Shown here one piece after another: positions 53,327 to 62,198 of a stretch of DNA of 64,000 bases. This DNA is from Bin87 sp965232895 (GTDB lineage Bacteria > Chloroflexota > Dehalococcoidia > Lucifugimonadales > UBA3495). Position numbers and translations under genes: made by a program. The notes under the pieces are model-generated. The model made no database searches. It worked only from the letters and a program-made list of their open reading frames with translations, and was not told where the DNA came from. The stretch covers positions 2,294,001-2,358,000 of the forward strand of contig OZ247430.1 in NCBI GenBank assembly GCA_965232895.1, written 5' to 3'. How positions within the stretch are numbered: position 1 is the first letter of the stretch; every line of letters begins with the position of its first letter.

Positions 53327-53532
53327 GCCATGTTCCTTTCTTGCAGATGTGGACTGCCTTCCGTTGGAGCGAGCGGGTGGTGTTTACCCGTCGCCCGGCG
53401 TCGGCAGCAACCGTAGTATAACGAATCTCAGTTGGCCGTATGAGAGGATAATTGCCCGGGTGGAGCTGTCGCGCCCGAACACTGACGCAGATCCCCACGT
53501 CACGGAGTGAGCGTTCACAAGTTGTCCCGGAA

Positions 53533-53697
53533 TCTCATGCGTACCCAGTTTGATGACTACGGGAGTGAGTTTACATCGATAAACAGGATGGACAGGATTT
53601 GATTGATTACTGGAAACGTCCTGCACCCTGGACAGCGCCACCATCCTATTCATCCTGTTCATCGATGTAAAAGACAAAGAAAGTGGGAACGCGTGAG
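53533..53697. mobile_element. MITE-like element with 10-bp flanking duplication, copy 3
   Basis: This 165-bp element has ends CTCATGCGTACCCA and GTGGGAACGCGTGAG. The 10-bp flanks GTCCCGGAAT (53523-53532) and GTCCGGGAAT (53698-53707) differ at one position, as expected for a duplicated target. The interior carries ACAGGATTTGATTGATTACT and TACATCGATAAACAGG, as in copy 1 at 27339-27526 but in the opposite orientation. The gap around it (53327-53811) has no gene. Confidence 0.7.
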
Positions 53698-53745
53698 GTC
53701 CGGGAATGGGTTGACGCTTTCCTCACGAGTGGGTAGATCTAAACC

Positions 53746-53769
53746 GGGCGGCCTGATGCCAAGCCGCCC
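53746..53769. terminator. GC-rich hairpin downstream of lipoprotein gene
   Basis: GGGCGGC (53746-53752) and GCCGCCC (53763-53769) form a perfect 7-bp stem 43 nt beyond the lipoprotein gene on its downstream side. No T-run is seen on the minus strand, so termination efficiency is uncertain. Confidence 0.4.
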
Positions 53770-53811
53770 TGGAAATTGTCATCCGCGCAGGACAAGCCGG
53801 AAATCGCCAGT

Positions 53812-54468
53812 TTACTCTGCCGGGGTCGAACTCGTTATGTCTTCCTCTGTCATCTCAAAGGGCGCATCCGAACCCTTCACGCGCTCCAGTCCTTCACCTT
53901 CAATAGTATCTTTGTACCGGTCGGTGGCAATGAAGGAAAGACGGCCCTCAGCATCCAGCCGGGCAATTCCCGGCTCGCCGGGACGCGCCCAGAGAGTATC
54001 CCCATATTGGGAGGGGTAACCTTCCTGTTTAGCCCTCCCGTCCAGGAACAGGACGTAATCCTGATTTGCAGTCAAGTCAATCGTGTCATACGTGTGGGAC
54101 TCGGACCCGCCGCCCGCCAACGCAGTCTTGTACCCGACCGACGTCACCACGTGCACGATGTCGCCTGGCTTGCCTTCCCCCTTCAAGGTCTTCACTATCC
54201 GGAAGCGGCGGAATTGCTCCGTCACCGAGCCAATGACCCTTCCATCATCCGCAGTAACGGTGGGAATCTCATGCGTCTCCGCATCAAGGTACTTTGCCAC
54301 CAGAACCCGCTCGGAAGCCCCAATCAGAGATCCGCCGTCCCGGAAGTCCCGCCAGGACCCCGACGAACCCCCAGAACCCATCAGACTGCAGGCCACAAAG
54401 GCTCCGCTCAGTACGGCGAACAACAGCGCCGGGATGCTGACGCCGAGCATCAGATTTTTATTAACCAC
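53812..54468 (-). CDS. Hypothetical lipoprotein
   Basis: The 218-residue protein starts at a GTG (VVNKNLMLGVSIPA) with AGGAGT about 5 nt upstream. The signal peptide ends in a lipobox-like GAFVACS. The remaining domain is strand-rich, with RVLVAKYLDAETHEIPTVTA and IVHVVTSVGYKTALAGGGSE, and resembles the carboxypeptidase-regulatory-like or NTF-type lipoproteins only loosely. No named family is recognised. The extended frame upstream of the GTG is not needed. Confidence 0.6.
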   Translation of the reverse strand: MVNKNLMLGVSIPALLFAVLSGAFVACSLMGSGGSSGSWRDFRDGGSLIGASERVLVAKYLDAETHEIPTVTADDGRVIGSVTEQFRRFRIVKTLKGEGKPGDIVHVVTSVGYKTALAGGGSESHTYDTIDLTANQDYVLFLDGRAKQEGYPSQYGDTLWARPGEPGIARLDAEGRLSFIATDRYKDTIEGEGLERVKGSDAPFEMTEEDITSSTPAE

Positions 54469-54676
54469 GATCGCACTCCTTTCGTTGGTGAGGATCGACG
54501 GCTCCACGATTATGAAGCGCCTGACGTGAGGGTCTTCACTGTACCTACCATGCTGCCAACGTTCGGACGAACGGTAATTCGGGGCAAACGCCATGACCGT
54601 GGATTGACCCAGTGTTGCGTTGCGTGGCAATCAGCCTAGAATATCGCATCCGGACCTCGCCGAAAGGAGCGCTGCA

Positions 54677-55630
54677 ATGGGATTCAAGCTCGTCATCTGT
54701 CCGCCCAACTATCAGGACCACTGGCCCCAAAGGCTGCAGGAAGAAATTCCGGACATCGACGTCCACCTGTGCCCGACAGTGGGCGAAGCCATGGAGGTGA
54801 TCGGCGACGCCGACGCCGCCTTTGGCGACATCGTGCCCGAACTGCTGGAACGGGCCGAAAACCTCAGGTGGATTGCCTGTCCCCAGGCCGGCCCTCGCGC
54901 CGGCTACTACCACTCCTCGCTGATCGACAGCGATGTCGTGGTCACCAACACGCGGGAGATTTACAACGACCACATCAGCGCCCACATCATGTCCTTGCTG
55001 CTGGCCTTTGCCCGGGGGTTGCAGGTGTACATCCCCCAGCAGGTGGGCGGCGTCTGGCAGCAAGGCTATCCGACCATCTACCTGCCCGAGGCCACCGTCG
55101 CAGTTGTGGGCGTCGGAGGCATCGGCGGCGAGACCGCCCGCCTGTGCTCCGAGTTCGGCATGACCGTGCTCGGCGTGGACCCCCGGCTGCCGGCTCCCAC
55201 CGCCGGCGTGGCTGAGCTGCACCGTCCCGACGACCTCCTGGAAGTCCTGCCCCGCGCCGACTTCGTGGTGGTCACCGTGCCGGAAACGCCGGAGACCCAG
55301 GGCATGTTCGGAGCCGAACAGTTCCAGGCCATGAAAAACAGTGGGTTCTTCATCAACATCGGTCGGGGAGCCACCGCGATCCTGGACGATCTGGTGGACG
55401 CGCTGCGGGCCGGCCAACTCGCCGGCGCCGGCCTGGACGTGTTTCAAATCGAACCGCTGCCGGCCGGCCACCCCCTCTGGACGATGCCGGGTGTGCTGAT
55501 CACACCGCACGTGGCCGGCAACGGCCCCTACCTGGACGACCGCCGCACTGAGCTGTTCATCGACAACTGCAAGCGTTTCAACGAGGGCCGGGAACTGCGC
55601 AACGTGGTGGACAAAGCCAACTGGTTCTGA
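54677..55630 (+). CDS. D-isomer-specific 2-hydroxyacid dehydrogenase
   Basis: The 317-residue protein starts at MGFKLVICPPNYQDH, with AAAGGAG upstream. ADAAFGDIVPELLERAENLR belongs to the substrate domain. The NAD domain has VAVVGVGGIGGETARLCSEF and VLGVDPRLPAPT. TVPETPETQGMFGAEQFQAM holds the dehydrogenase motif, and FINIGRGATAILDDLVDALR follows. LITPHVAGNG carries the catalytic His. Its substrate could be a glyoxylate- or phosphonate-type acid. It converges with the ABC permease gene. Confidence 0.9.
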   Translation: MGFKLVICPPNYQDHWPQRLQEEIPDIDVHLCPTVGEAMEVIGDADAAFGDIVPELLERAENLRWIACPQAGPRAGYYHSSLIDSDVVVTNTREIYNDHISAHIMSLLLAFARGLQVYIPQQVGGVWQQGYPTIYLPEATVAVVGVGGIGGETARLCSEFGMTVLGVDPRLPAPTAGVAELHRPDDLLEVLPRADFVVVTVPETPETQGMFGAEQFQAMKNSGFFINIGRGATAILDDLVDALRAGQLAGAGLDVFQIEPLPAGHPLWTMPGVLITPHVAGNGPYLDDRRTELFIDNCKRFNEGRELRNVVDKANWF

Positions 55631-55641
55631 CGCCAGCAACG

Positions 55642-57285
55642 TCAGTCCTCGCGGCGCTCCTCGCGCACGGTGATCAGCGCCAGCGGGATGGACGAGACCG
55701 CAATCAGCAGCAGCGCCGGCGCCGCCGCCCGGGCGAAGAACGCCTCCTCCGCGGCGGCCCAGATCGAAGACGCCAGGGTCGTGAAGCCGATGGGGCTGAG
55801 GATCAACGTCGCCGGCAATTCCTTCATCGTGAGCAGGAACACCAGGGCCGCTCCCGTCAGGATGCCGGGCCGGACCAGGGGCAGCGTAACGGTCAACAGG
55901 ACCGACAGCGGGCGCCGGCCCAGGCTGCGGGCGGCGTCCTCGAACTCCGGCCGCACCTGCAGCAGGGAGGTACGCAGGGATCCCACCGCCGCCGGCAGAA
56001 ACAGCGTCACGTAGGCCACCGCCAGTATCGCCAGCGATTGATAGAGCCAGGGCGCGTAGTTTGCTCCGAAATACACCAGGCCCAACGCGATGACGATGCC
56101 GGGTAGGGCAAAGCCCACGAATCCCAGGCGTTCCAACCACCGGCTGAACAGCCCCGGATAGCGCACCGCCAGCACGGCGATGGGCGCAGCGCACAACACC
56201 GTGAGGACCGCCGCCAACGCTGAGACCCCGACTGAATTGGCGGCCGCCCGCCACAACAGCAGCAGCGGCTCGCCGGCCGCCACACCCCGCACCGTCCAGT
56301 ACACCAGAACCGTTACGGGCAAGCCAATGGAAATCGCCAACACGACGCCGCAATACGCCAGGGCCGGCCAGCGCCAACGCCCCAGGGGTACCGGCTCGGG
56401 CAGTCGGGTTGCGCCCCCGCGGCTGCGATAGTATCGACCGCCCATGGCGTTGCGGGCGGTGTTTTCGCCCCACACCACCGCCAGCGCCAGCACGATGAGC
56501 GCCAGCGACCACGCGGCGGCCAGCGTGCGGTTCAGCGCCGCGCCGTACTGGATGAAGATGCTCCAGGTGAAGGTCTCGTAGCGCATGATGGCAACCGCGC
56601 CGAAGTCGCTCAGGGCGTACAGCGCCGTGAGCAATCCCCCCGCCAGTATCGCCGGCCGGAGCATGGGGAGCGTGACGCTCCGGAAGGTTTGCCACCGGTC
56701 GCGGCCCAGGACCCTCGCCGACTCCTCCAGCGAGACATCCATATTCCACAGCGCCGCACGCATGGGCAGCAGCACGTAGGGGAAGCTGATGATGATCAGC
56801 GTGAAGGCCGCGCCGGGGAACCCGTAGATGCTGGGAATCCGCTCCACGCCAAAACCCGCTTCCAGCCACCCCTGCAGGATGCCGCGGGGGCCCAGGCCCA
56901 CCGCAATGGCGAAACCGACGATGTACGACGGCAACGCCAGCGGCAGCATCGTCGCCACGCGCCAGAAACCCCGCCACGGCAGATCGGTGCGCACGGTCAG
57001 CCACGCCAGCGGCGCCGCGATGACGATGCAGCCCAGCATCACTGCCACCATGAGCGCGACGGTGCGACCGACCATCCAGAGGGTTCGGGTCCGGAAGATC
57101 AGGCCGATGGCGTCTTCGCCGGCCCCCACCGTGCGCAGGGCGAGGTAAACCGGGGAGACCAGCAGCAAGGCCGCCACCAGCAGGGCCGGGACCCAAACGA
57201 TGGCCGGCGGGCGCGCCGTGCCCTCAAAAAGGCGGCCCCAGGTGAACCGGGGAACGGAAACGAACAGTTTGGCCACGGCCGACAT
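55642..57285 (-). CDS. Iron(III)-type ABC transporter permease, fused two-domain
   Basis: The 547-residue protein has about 12 transmembrane segments in two homologous halves, as in FbpB/SfuB. Each half carries the EAA-type loop: LEESARVLGRDRWQTFRSVT in the first and FEDAARSLGRRPLSVLLTVT in the second. The C-terminus has LTMKELPATLILSPIGFTTL, typical of iron permeases. The binding protein and ATPase are not in the window, so the transported ion (iron, thiamine-type or other) is not fixed. Confidence 0.9.
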   Translation of the reverse strand: MSAVAKLFVSVPRFTWGRLFEGTARPPAIVWVPALLVAALLLVSPVYLALRTVGAGEDAIGLIFRTRTLWMVGRTVALMVAVMLGCIVIAAPLAWLTVRTDLPWRGFWRVATMLPLALPSYIVGFAIAVGLGPRGILQGWLEAGFGVERIPSIYGFPGAAFTLIIISFPYVLLPMRAALWNMDVSLEESARVLGRDRWQTFRSVTLPMLRPAILAGGLLTALYALSDFGAVAIMRYETFTWSIFIQYGAALNRTLAAAWSLALIVLALAVVWGENTARNAMGGRYYRSRGGATRLPEPVPLGRWRWPALAYCGVVLAISIGLPVTVLVYWTVRGVAAGEPLLLLWRAAANSVGVSALAAVLTVLCAAPIAVLAVRYPGLFSRWLERLGFVGFALPGIVIALGLVYFGANYAPWLYQSLAILAVAYVTLFLPAAVGSLRTSLLQVRPEFEDAARSLGRRPLSVLLTVTLPLVRPGILTGAALVFLLTMKELPATLILSPIGFTTLASSIWAAAEEAFFARAAAPALLLIAVSSIPLALITVREERRED

Positions 57286-57455
57286 CGGCGCTCACATCAG
57301 TACAGCAAACGTACCGCGTTACATACATCGGAGTCGCACTCCTATCGCGATACAGTAAATCTGAGTGATTATACCCTTATCTATCCAACCTCAACCCTTT
57401 GGACCCTCCCACCAGGGCCTCTCCAAAGTCTCCGACGACGGCCCGCAACCCCATA

Positions 57456-57534
57456 CCGTCATTCCGGCTTCCGCCGGAATCCGGGGCATCCTGAGCACAA
57501 CGACCTCTGGATTCCTGCGTGCGCAGGATGACGG
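57456..57534. repeat. Palindromic dispersed repeat
   Basis: CCGTCAT (57456-57462) and ATGACGG (57528-57534) are exact complements, and ATTCCGG/CCGGAAT lie nested within the left arm. The phrase GGATTCCTGCGTGCGCAGGA is shared in form with the element at 965-1070. It lies in the 610-nt gap between the permease and LLM genes, which holds only repeats. Confidence 0.65.
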
Positions 57535-57559
57535 ATCAACTTTACGCAGGCCCTGCCCT

Positions 57560-57696
57560 CTCAGGCGCACCCATTTTGTCATCGCGAGGAGCGAAGCGAC
57601 GTGGCGATCTCGATCCCGCCGTAGCCTTCCTTGCCCCAACGGGATTGCCGCGCTTCGCTCGCAATGACGGTTCCGGCGAAACTGGGTACTCGTGAG
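57560..57696. mobile_element. MITE-like element, second interior type, copy 4
   Basis: This 137-bp element has ends CTCAGGCGCACCCA and TGGGTACTCGTGAG. Its interior (TCATCGCGAGGAGCGAAGCG ... GCGCTTCGCTCGCAATGAC) is nearly identical to that of the element at 52348-52483. The flanks do not show a clear target duplication, so it may be older or inexact at one end. Confidence 0.65.
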
Positions 57697-57732
57697 TGTG
57701 AACCCTCCTCAACCTCACCAGGGTTCACACTC
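57694..57732. repeat. 13-bp perfect inverted repeat next to the MITE-like element
   Basis: GAGTGTGAACCCT (57694-57706) and AGGGTTCACACTC (57720-57732) are exact complements around a 13-nt loop. It touches the right end of the element at 57560. It may be a transcriptional stop for an element transcript or an independent repeat. Confidence 0.5.
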
Positions 57733-57895
57733 TCGCGCTGCCGCCGTGGGTGGCGCGCGGCGGCGAGTGTCAGCACGATTGACAGGGCTTTTCGTCAAGC
57801 GCAGAATGACACAAATCCGGGGCGGTCTGTCGCCCCTTTCGCTGTGATCCGTAGCGGAATGTGCCTTCGCATTCCCCATCGCAGGAGGTCCTCAT

Positions 57896-59065
57896 ATGGC
57901 GTTTCCCGAACGAATGAAATTCGGCATCTTTCTCGGCCCGTTTCACCGCGTGGGAGAGAACCCCACCCTGGCCATGGAACGTGACCTGGAGCTGATCGAG
58001 TGGCTGGACAAGCTGGGGTTTGACGAGGCCTGGGTCGGCGAGCACCACAGCGCGGGCTGGGAGATCATATCCTCGCCTGAAGTCTTCATCGCCGCCGCCG
58101 CCCAGCGCACCAACCGCATCAAGCTGGGCACCGGCGTGGTCAGCCTGCCCTACCACCACCCGCTGATGGTTGCTAACCGCATGGTCCAGCTGGACCACAT
58201 GACCTACGGGCGCGTGCTGTTCGGCGTGGGGCCGGGCGCGCTGCCCGGCGACGCCTACATGATGGGCATTCCCCACGAATTGCAGCGTGAGCGCATGGAC
58301 GAGTCGCTGGGCGTCATCCTGCGCCTGTTCACCGAGACCGAGCCCTTCAGCTACCAGAGCGACTGGTTCGAACTGAAAGAGGGGCTGCTCCAGTTGCGGC
58401 CTTACCAGCGGCCCTACATGCACACCGCGGTGGCGTCGGTGCAGTCGCCGGCGGGCGTGACCCTGGCGGGCAAACACGGCTGCTCGGTCCTGACCATCAC
58501 CGTGCCGCGAGATCCGTCCGCCGGGCCGTCGGACCTGCAAGGGCTCTGGAGCATCGCCGAGGAGTCGGCGGCCGAGCACGGCAACACCATGAACCGCGAC
58601 GACTGGCGGCTGGTGCTGCCCTGCCACCTGGCCGAGACCCGCAAGGAGGCGCTGGACGATGCCCGCATGGGCGCCGGCCGCTACCTGCGGGAGTACAGCG
58701 AGGGAACCAACGGCCGCAAGCCGGTCTTCGACGGGCCGCTGGACAAGGTCATCGACCACATGGCCGACACCGGAAGCTGGATCATCGGCACGCCCGACGA
58801 CTGCATCGAAGCCATCGAGCGGCTGGGCGAGCAGAGCGGCGGATTCGGCGCGTTCCTCGTCCAGACCATCGACTGGGCGCCGCGCGACAAGATGCTGCGC
58901 AGCTACGAGCTCATGGCCAGATACGTGATGCCCCACTTCCAGGGCAGCGTGCTCAGCACCCAGGCGTCCAACCAGTGGGCCAAGGAACGGCAGGACGACC
59001 TGGTGAGCGGACGCGTCCGCGCCATCGACCGGGCTCGCCAGGCCTATGCCGAACGCGCCGGGTAG
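57896..59065 (+). CDS. LLM-class flavin-dependent oxidoreductase
   Basis: The 389-residue protein starts at MAFPERMKFGIFLGPFHRV, with CAGGAGGTC upstream. It has the LLM pattern DEAWVGEHHSAGWEIISSPE, with the E-H-H motif, IKLGTGVVSLPYHHPLMVAN, and VLFGVGPGALPGDAYMMGI. The C-terminal half has the longer insert seen in alkane-type monooxygenases. It is followed by a PaREP1-like gene with 11 nt spacing. It shares the fold but little else with the protein at 51221-52285. Confidence 0.92.
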   Translation: MAFPERMKFGIFLGPFHRVGENPTLAMERDLELIEWLDKLGFDEAWVGEHHSAGWEIISSPEVFIAAAAQRTNRIKLGTGVVSLPYHHPLMVANRMVQLDHMTYGRVLFGVGPGALPGDAYMMGIPHELQRERMDESLGVILRLFTETEPFSYQSDWFELKEGLLQLRPYQRPYMHTAVASVQSPAGVTLAGKHGCSVLTITVPRDPSAGPSDLQGLWSIAEESAAEHGNTMNRDDWRLVLPCHLAETRKEALDDARMGAGRYLREYSEGTNGRKPVFDGPLDKVIDHMADTGSWIIGTPDDCIEAIERLGEQSGGFGAFLVQTIDWAPRDKMLRSYELMARYVMPHFQGSVLSTQASNQWAKERQDDLVSGRVRAIDRARQAYAERAG

Positions 59066-59076
59066 GGAGGCAAAAG

Positions 59077-59463
59077 GTGACAACCACTGCGATCCAGGAC
59101 CGTGTTGACGAACTCTTCACCGACGCCCGCGAAGTGTACGAGCAAGCCATTGAACGGCTGGAGCACGGCGACATCCGTGACGCCGCGGAAAAAGCCTGGT
59201 GCGCCACCAAGCGGGCTACCGACGGCCTCATACTGGCCCTCACCAGTGAAGAACCGGTGACCACCGCCGCCACGTCAGACGGGTTGGATAACCTGGCCCG
59301 AGAGTCCCCGCAGACACGGTCTCTGCAAGGCCGTTACTATAGCCGGTTGGGCCAACTGCACGGGGCCTGCTTCTACGACCGACGGTGCAACCAGGAAACC
59401 GAACGGCGCATCCGGGAAACCATAGCGTACGTCAACGACGCCCTGGCGATCATCGACGCCTGA
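59077..59463 (+). CDS. PaREP1-like HEPN-type protein
   Basis: The 128-residue protein starts at a GTG with GGGAGG about 7 nt upstream, 11 nt after the LLM stop. The pattern DIRDAAEKAWCATKRATDGL and the helical C-terminus fit PaREP1-type proteins. It is a relative of the gene at 38197-38553, with the same KAW/KLWGA-type helix. Its role is unknown. A strong terminator follows. Confidence 0.55.
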   Translation: MTTTAIQDRVDELFTDAREVYEQAIERLEHGDIRDAAEKAWCATKRATDGLILALTSEEPVTTAATSDGLDNLARESPQTRSLQGRYYSRLGQLHGACFYDRRCNQETERRIRETIAYVNDALAIIDA

Positions 59464-59499
59464 ACGGTTCTCAATTGCCGCAGCGGTTTTCCATTACGG

Positions 59500-59528
59500 G
59501 CCCGCTCCCAATTCGGGAGCGGGCTTTT
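59500..59528 (+). terminator. Rho-independent terminator
   Basis: GCCCGCTCCC (59500-59509) pairs perfectly with GGGAGCGGGC (59515-59524) around AATTC, and TTTT follows at 59525-59528. It lies 36 nt after the PaREP1-like stop and 14 nt before the end of the convergent ThuA gene, so it can terminate both. Confidence 0.8.
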
Positions 59529-59542
59529 CGCGCGGTTCCCGG

Positions 59543-60247
59543 CTAGGCGGCGACTCTGGCAGCGACCCAGTCCACGCCGTTGAGCACCAACTTCTGGAAC
59601 TCCGGCGTCTCGAAGCTCCGGCCGTCGTGTCCCAGGAGCAGGACGTACACGTTGCCCTCGCCGTACTGGCGCGTCCATCCCAGGGGATAGGTCCCACCCG
59701 GCATGAACGTGGGGTTCCGGTCCGGACCCCAGGGCCACGTGCTGTCCTCGGCGGTGCCGGTGATAAAGACGTCGTTGCCATCCTTGATAGCCAGGTTCAT
59801 GTACAGCTCGTCGTTGGTCGAGAAATCAGCGATGCCGTCAGCCCCGGGATGGCCGGCCTGGCTGACGTTGACCGTGAATTCGCCATATGGCGGGTGGTAG
59901 CTGGTGCCTGAGATCCAGCCGCCGCCGGTGATGTCGTGGTACTCAGGCCACGCGGCCGCCACGCAGGTGGCGATGTGGATGCAGACGAACCCGCCGCCGC
60001 CGCTGATGTACTCCCGCAGGCCTTCCATTTCCGCTGCCGAAAGGGTCCAGTCGCCGAAATCCGGGACGTTCTCCCGGCGGGTGTTGAAAACCAGCGCGTC
60101 GTAGCCGCTCATCGCCGACCGGTCGGCCAGCGGAGACGCGTCCTCGGTCACCGTCACGTCATGGCCGGCGCCCTTGAGAAAGGTCTCCAAAATGGGCGTC
60201 GACTCCTCGTATGGGTGTCGCCCGCCTGACAGTACCAATAGTTTCAT
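59543..60247 (-). CDS. ThuA-like domain protein
   Basis: The 234-residue protein starts at MKLLVLSGGRHPYEESTPIL. The ThuA/GATase-like fold is shown by YDALVFNTRRENVPDFGDWT, then LREYISGGGGFVCIHIATCV and AAWPEYHDITGGGWI. DELYMNLAI and PLGWTRQYGEGNVYVLLLGH are the usual later blocks. Family members act in trehalose and sugar metabolism; the reaction is not known. The protein is cytoplasmic, with no signal peptide. Confidence 0.85.
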   Translation of the reverse strand: MKLLVLSGGRHPYEESTPILETFLKGAGHDVTVTEDASPLADRSAMSGYDALVFNTRRENVPDFGDWTLSAAEMEGLREYISGGGGFVCIHIATCVAAAWPEYHDITGGGWISGTSYHPPYGEFTVNVSQAGHPGADGIADFSTNDELYMNLAIKDGNDVFITGTAEDSTWPWGPDRNPTFMPGGTYPLGWTRQYGEGNVYVLLLGHDGRSFETPEFQKLVLNGVDWVAARVAA

Positions 60248-60346
60248 AATGCGTTCCCTCCAAACAGATGTCTCGGATTGTAGAGACACCGGACGCCGGT
60301 GGCAAATTCAGGCATCCGCGGAGACAGTCGCGGCCGCTCCGAGCGT

Positions 60347-60352
60347 TATAAT
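60347..60352 (+). promoter_or_regulatory. Possible -10 element for aspartic protease gene
   Basis: TATAAT lies 31 nt upstream of the ATG at 60383. No clear -35 is present at the right distance, so this is a weak call. Confidence 0.3.
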
Positions 60353-60382
60353 GCCGGCAGTATAGTGATCGGAGATTTGGGC

Positions 60383-60754
60383 ATGTCGATGTTCGAGGTG
60401 GATGTCGGAGTGGGCAATATGGAAGGGGGTGATCTGGCTCCGGCGCGGCCTATTGTGGACACCGGCGCGGCGCACTCGATGCTGCCCGAATCGCTCCTGA
60501 CCCGGCTGGGCATTGCGTCCCGTCGTCAGCTCAGCTTCATCCTGGCCGACGGCACTCGGGCGTTCTACGGTTACGGGTTCGCCCAGTTCAGCATTGACGG
60601 GGAAGAATGTCCCTGCCCGGTCATCTTCGGGCCGGAGGGCAATCACCTGCTGGGCGCGTCCACCCTGGAGATTTTCAACCTGGTAGTTGACCCGGCCGGG
60701 GAACGCCTGTTGCCCGCCGAATGGCTCTCCCTGGGCTGGGGCGGGGAATTGTAG
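60383..60754 (+). CDS. Retroviral-type aspartic protease family protein (clan AA)
   Basis: The 123-residue protein starts at MSMFEVDVGVGNME, with GGAG upstream; a longer start at 60299 is not needed. PARPIVDTGAAHSMLPESLL holds the catalytic D-T-G triplet followed by Ala and Ser, as in single-domain, dimer-forming bacterial aspartic proteases. LADGTRAFYGYGFAQFSIDG is the flap-like hairpin, and ILGASTLE-type GNHLLGASTLEIF the second motif. Cellular targets are unknown. Confidence 0.8.
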   Translation: MSMFEVDVGVGNMEGGDLAPARPIVDTGAAHSMLPESLLTRLGIASRRQLSFILADGTRAFYGYGFAQFSIDGEECPCPVIFGPEGNHLLGASTLEIFNLVVDPAGERLLPAEWLSLGWGGEL

Positions 60755-60769
60755 GGTGGCGGAGCCCAA

Positions 60770-61065
60770 TTAAGGTGAGGCGGGGTTGCGGGCTTTTTCG
60801 CGGCGGACGGGTTCACGCAGCGCCTGGTTGATGAGATCTTTATAGCCCGCCACGTCGTGAGCGTTGGCCTTGAGCCAGACCGCCACGCCATCGTCCAGGT
60901 CCTCGAACCACACATGACCTGCTGCTTGACAACTTTGCCGCCGTAGAACACGCCGCGCTTGGCGCTGGCCCACTCGGTAGGTATTTCGGTGATGTCGCCG
61001 GTGTCAATCTCATCGTCGGGCATCGCGGCCAGGGCGGCGTGTTCGGCTTTTTGCTGGTCGGTCAT
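60770..61065 (-). pseudogene. BrnA-like antitoxin gene with a frameshift
   Basis: The first part, from ATG 61065, reads MTDQQKAEHAALAAMPDDEI to VFYGGKVVKQQV. The second part, in the next frame, reads WFEDLDDGVAVWLKANAH through KDLINQALREPVRREK. Together they match BrnA-type antitoxins, in which VKQQV is followed by L-R-L-D-x-D-V-V-x-W-F/L-K-A and INQALRE. The frame must shift by one base near 60910. The gene overlaps the HEPN gene by 4 nt and is third in that module. Confidence 0.6.
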
Positions 61066-61523
61066 AACCGATTCCTCATCAGCACGTAAGCAGCGAACAG
61101 TCGCCTTTCGTCTTGGCTGGCGGCCATGAATTGGTCAATGGCGTACTCGGCTTGGTCAATGATGTCATTCGCCTGGCGCTGCGTAAATTGGGAAACGGGG
61201 TTGTAATCGGCCTCGTGTCGCATCGCCTGAGTCGTTGTGAACGTTCTAGCGAACGAGACGATGGCCGGAGAGTACAGATTGACTTCCCGGCGCTCGAACT
61301 GTTGGCGGGCGTACCCGTGCTGGAGCGCTCTGAAAGTGAGAACCCACTCACGGGCGCTTCGCGCATTTGGCGATTGACCCACCAATGTGTCGGCACATGA
61401 TCCGGCCAGAGCGGTGAACATTGCGTAATAAGCGGCGCTGATTGCGCGTTTCAGGTCGGCTTCGGTGGGTTGCGGAAAATCGGCGTTCCGCCTTGCGTTG
61501 TCAATGAGATCAGCGCCGTTCAA
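61062..61523 (-). CDS. HEPN-like protein, second gene of recurrent two-gene module (copy B)
   Basis: The 153-residue protein starts at a TTG (MNGADLIDNARRN) inside the preceding gene, overlapping it by 14 nt. Helices include AISAAYYAMFTALAGSC, and the HEPN motif AMRHEADYNPVSQF lies at residues 101-114. This aligns with RRHEADYDPGAIF in the copy at 24683-25171. Both have the same start codon and the same overlap. A ribonuclease-toxin role is inferred from HEPN families; no direct proof is present. Confidence 0.7.
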   Translation of the reverse strand: MNGADLIDNARRNADFPQPTEADLKRAISAAYYAMFTALAGSCADTLVGQSPNARSAREWVLTFRALQHGYARQQFERREVNLYSPAIVSFARTFTTTQAMRHEADYNPVSQFTQRQANDIIDQAEYAIDQFMAASQDERRLFAAYVLMRNRL

Positions 61524-61836
61524 GGTGCATCACCTCTGCGGTATGGTCCCATTCGCATTCCGGCACGAGGCTGGTGAACAGACAGGATATGCCCAGCTCA
61601 TCGAGCTCGCGCCGGAGCCGGTATGGAATGCCGACCGTGATCGCAGGGTCGGGTCGCCGGTCCTGGCCGCGGTACCCAACCAGGATCCTGAAGTACGGGC
61701 TTTCGTAGATGAAGTCATGCCGCAGGTCGGCAGCCACGGGTCCGATTTCATAGGAACCTTTGAATTGGTCTTGCAGGTCGGTCTTGACGAGGTGGGCGAT
61801 CCGGTCCAATAGCTCACCTTGTGAGAAGTGGGGCAT
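61510..61836 (-). CDS. Unknown small protein, first gene of HEPN module (copy B)
   Basis: The 108-residue protein starts at MPHFSQGELLDRIAHLVKTD, with GGGAGG about 8 nt upstream. Its middle strand is SPYFRILVGYRGQDRRPDP, and LRRELDELGISCLFTS follows. It corresponds to the gene at 25158-25475 in size, position and these segments. No known motif is visible. It is probably the antitoxin or partner of the HEPN-like protein. Confidence 0.65.
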   Translation of the reverse strand: MPHFSQGELLDRIAHLVKTDLQDQFKGSYEIGPVAADLRHDFIYESPYFRILVGYRGQDRRPDPAITVGIPYRLRRELDELGISCLFTSLVPECEWDHTAEVMHLERR

Positions 61837-62198
61837 GACAGCGCCTCCCTTCAGAGTATGGGAAGTGTGGGGGTATTTTATACCGTTGCGACTCGTGAGG
61901 TGATACGGCTTTGCACAGTCAAGCCAAGTACGGTGCACGCTGCGGGCACGGCGGTTAGAGCGCCGGCTGACCGCTGAACGGCTTTCCCGGGGCTGGCGCG
62001 GGGGAACCCAAGCGGCATAGTGCAACAACCGCCACCCCTCCGTGTCGGACAGCGGAGGTCGAGCGTCAAAGGTTATCCGGTGCGCAGGCCCTCGCGCACC
62101 TCAACCGGCTCCAACGGCGCCAGCGTGCCGTTCACGCAGCGGGCTTTTATGGTTTTGAGCATGGTGGGCCTATCCCGGGTTTGGGACTCAAATGACTA
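61837..62198. other. Intergenic region without recognised features
   Basis: This 362-nt stretch separates the HEPN module from the helicase gene. No open frame with family character, long dyad or dispersed repeat was recognised. It should contain the promoter of the HEPN module, but no clear boxes were identified. Confidence 0.4.

Noticed and set aside
54545..57196. Minus-strand open frame of 883 codons over the permease and dehydrogenase genes
   Set aside because: It is out of frame with the permease and antisense to the dehydrogenase. It shows no family pattern of its own.
60895..60920. Programmed frameshift in the BrnA-like gene
   Set aside because: No slippery heptamer or downstream structure was recognised, and the gene is small. 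A plain mutation or sequencing error is simpler.
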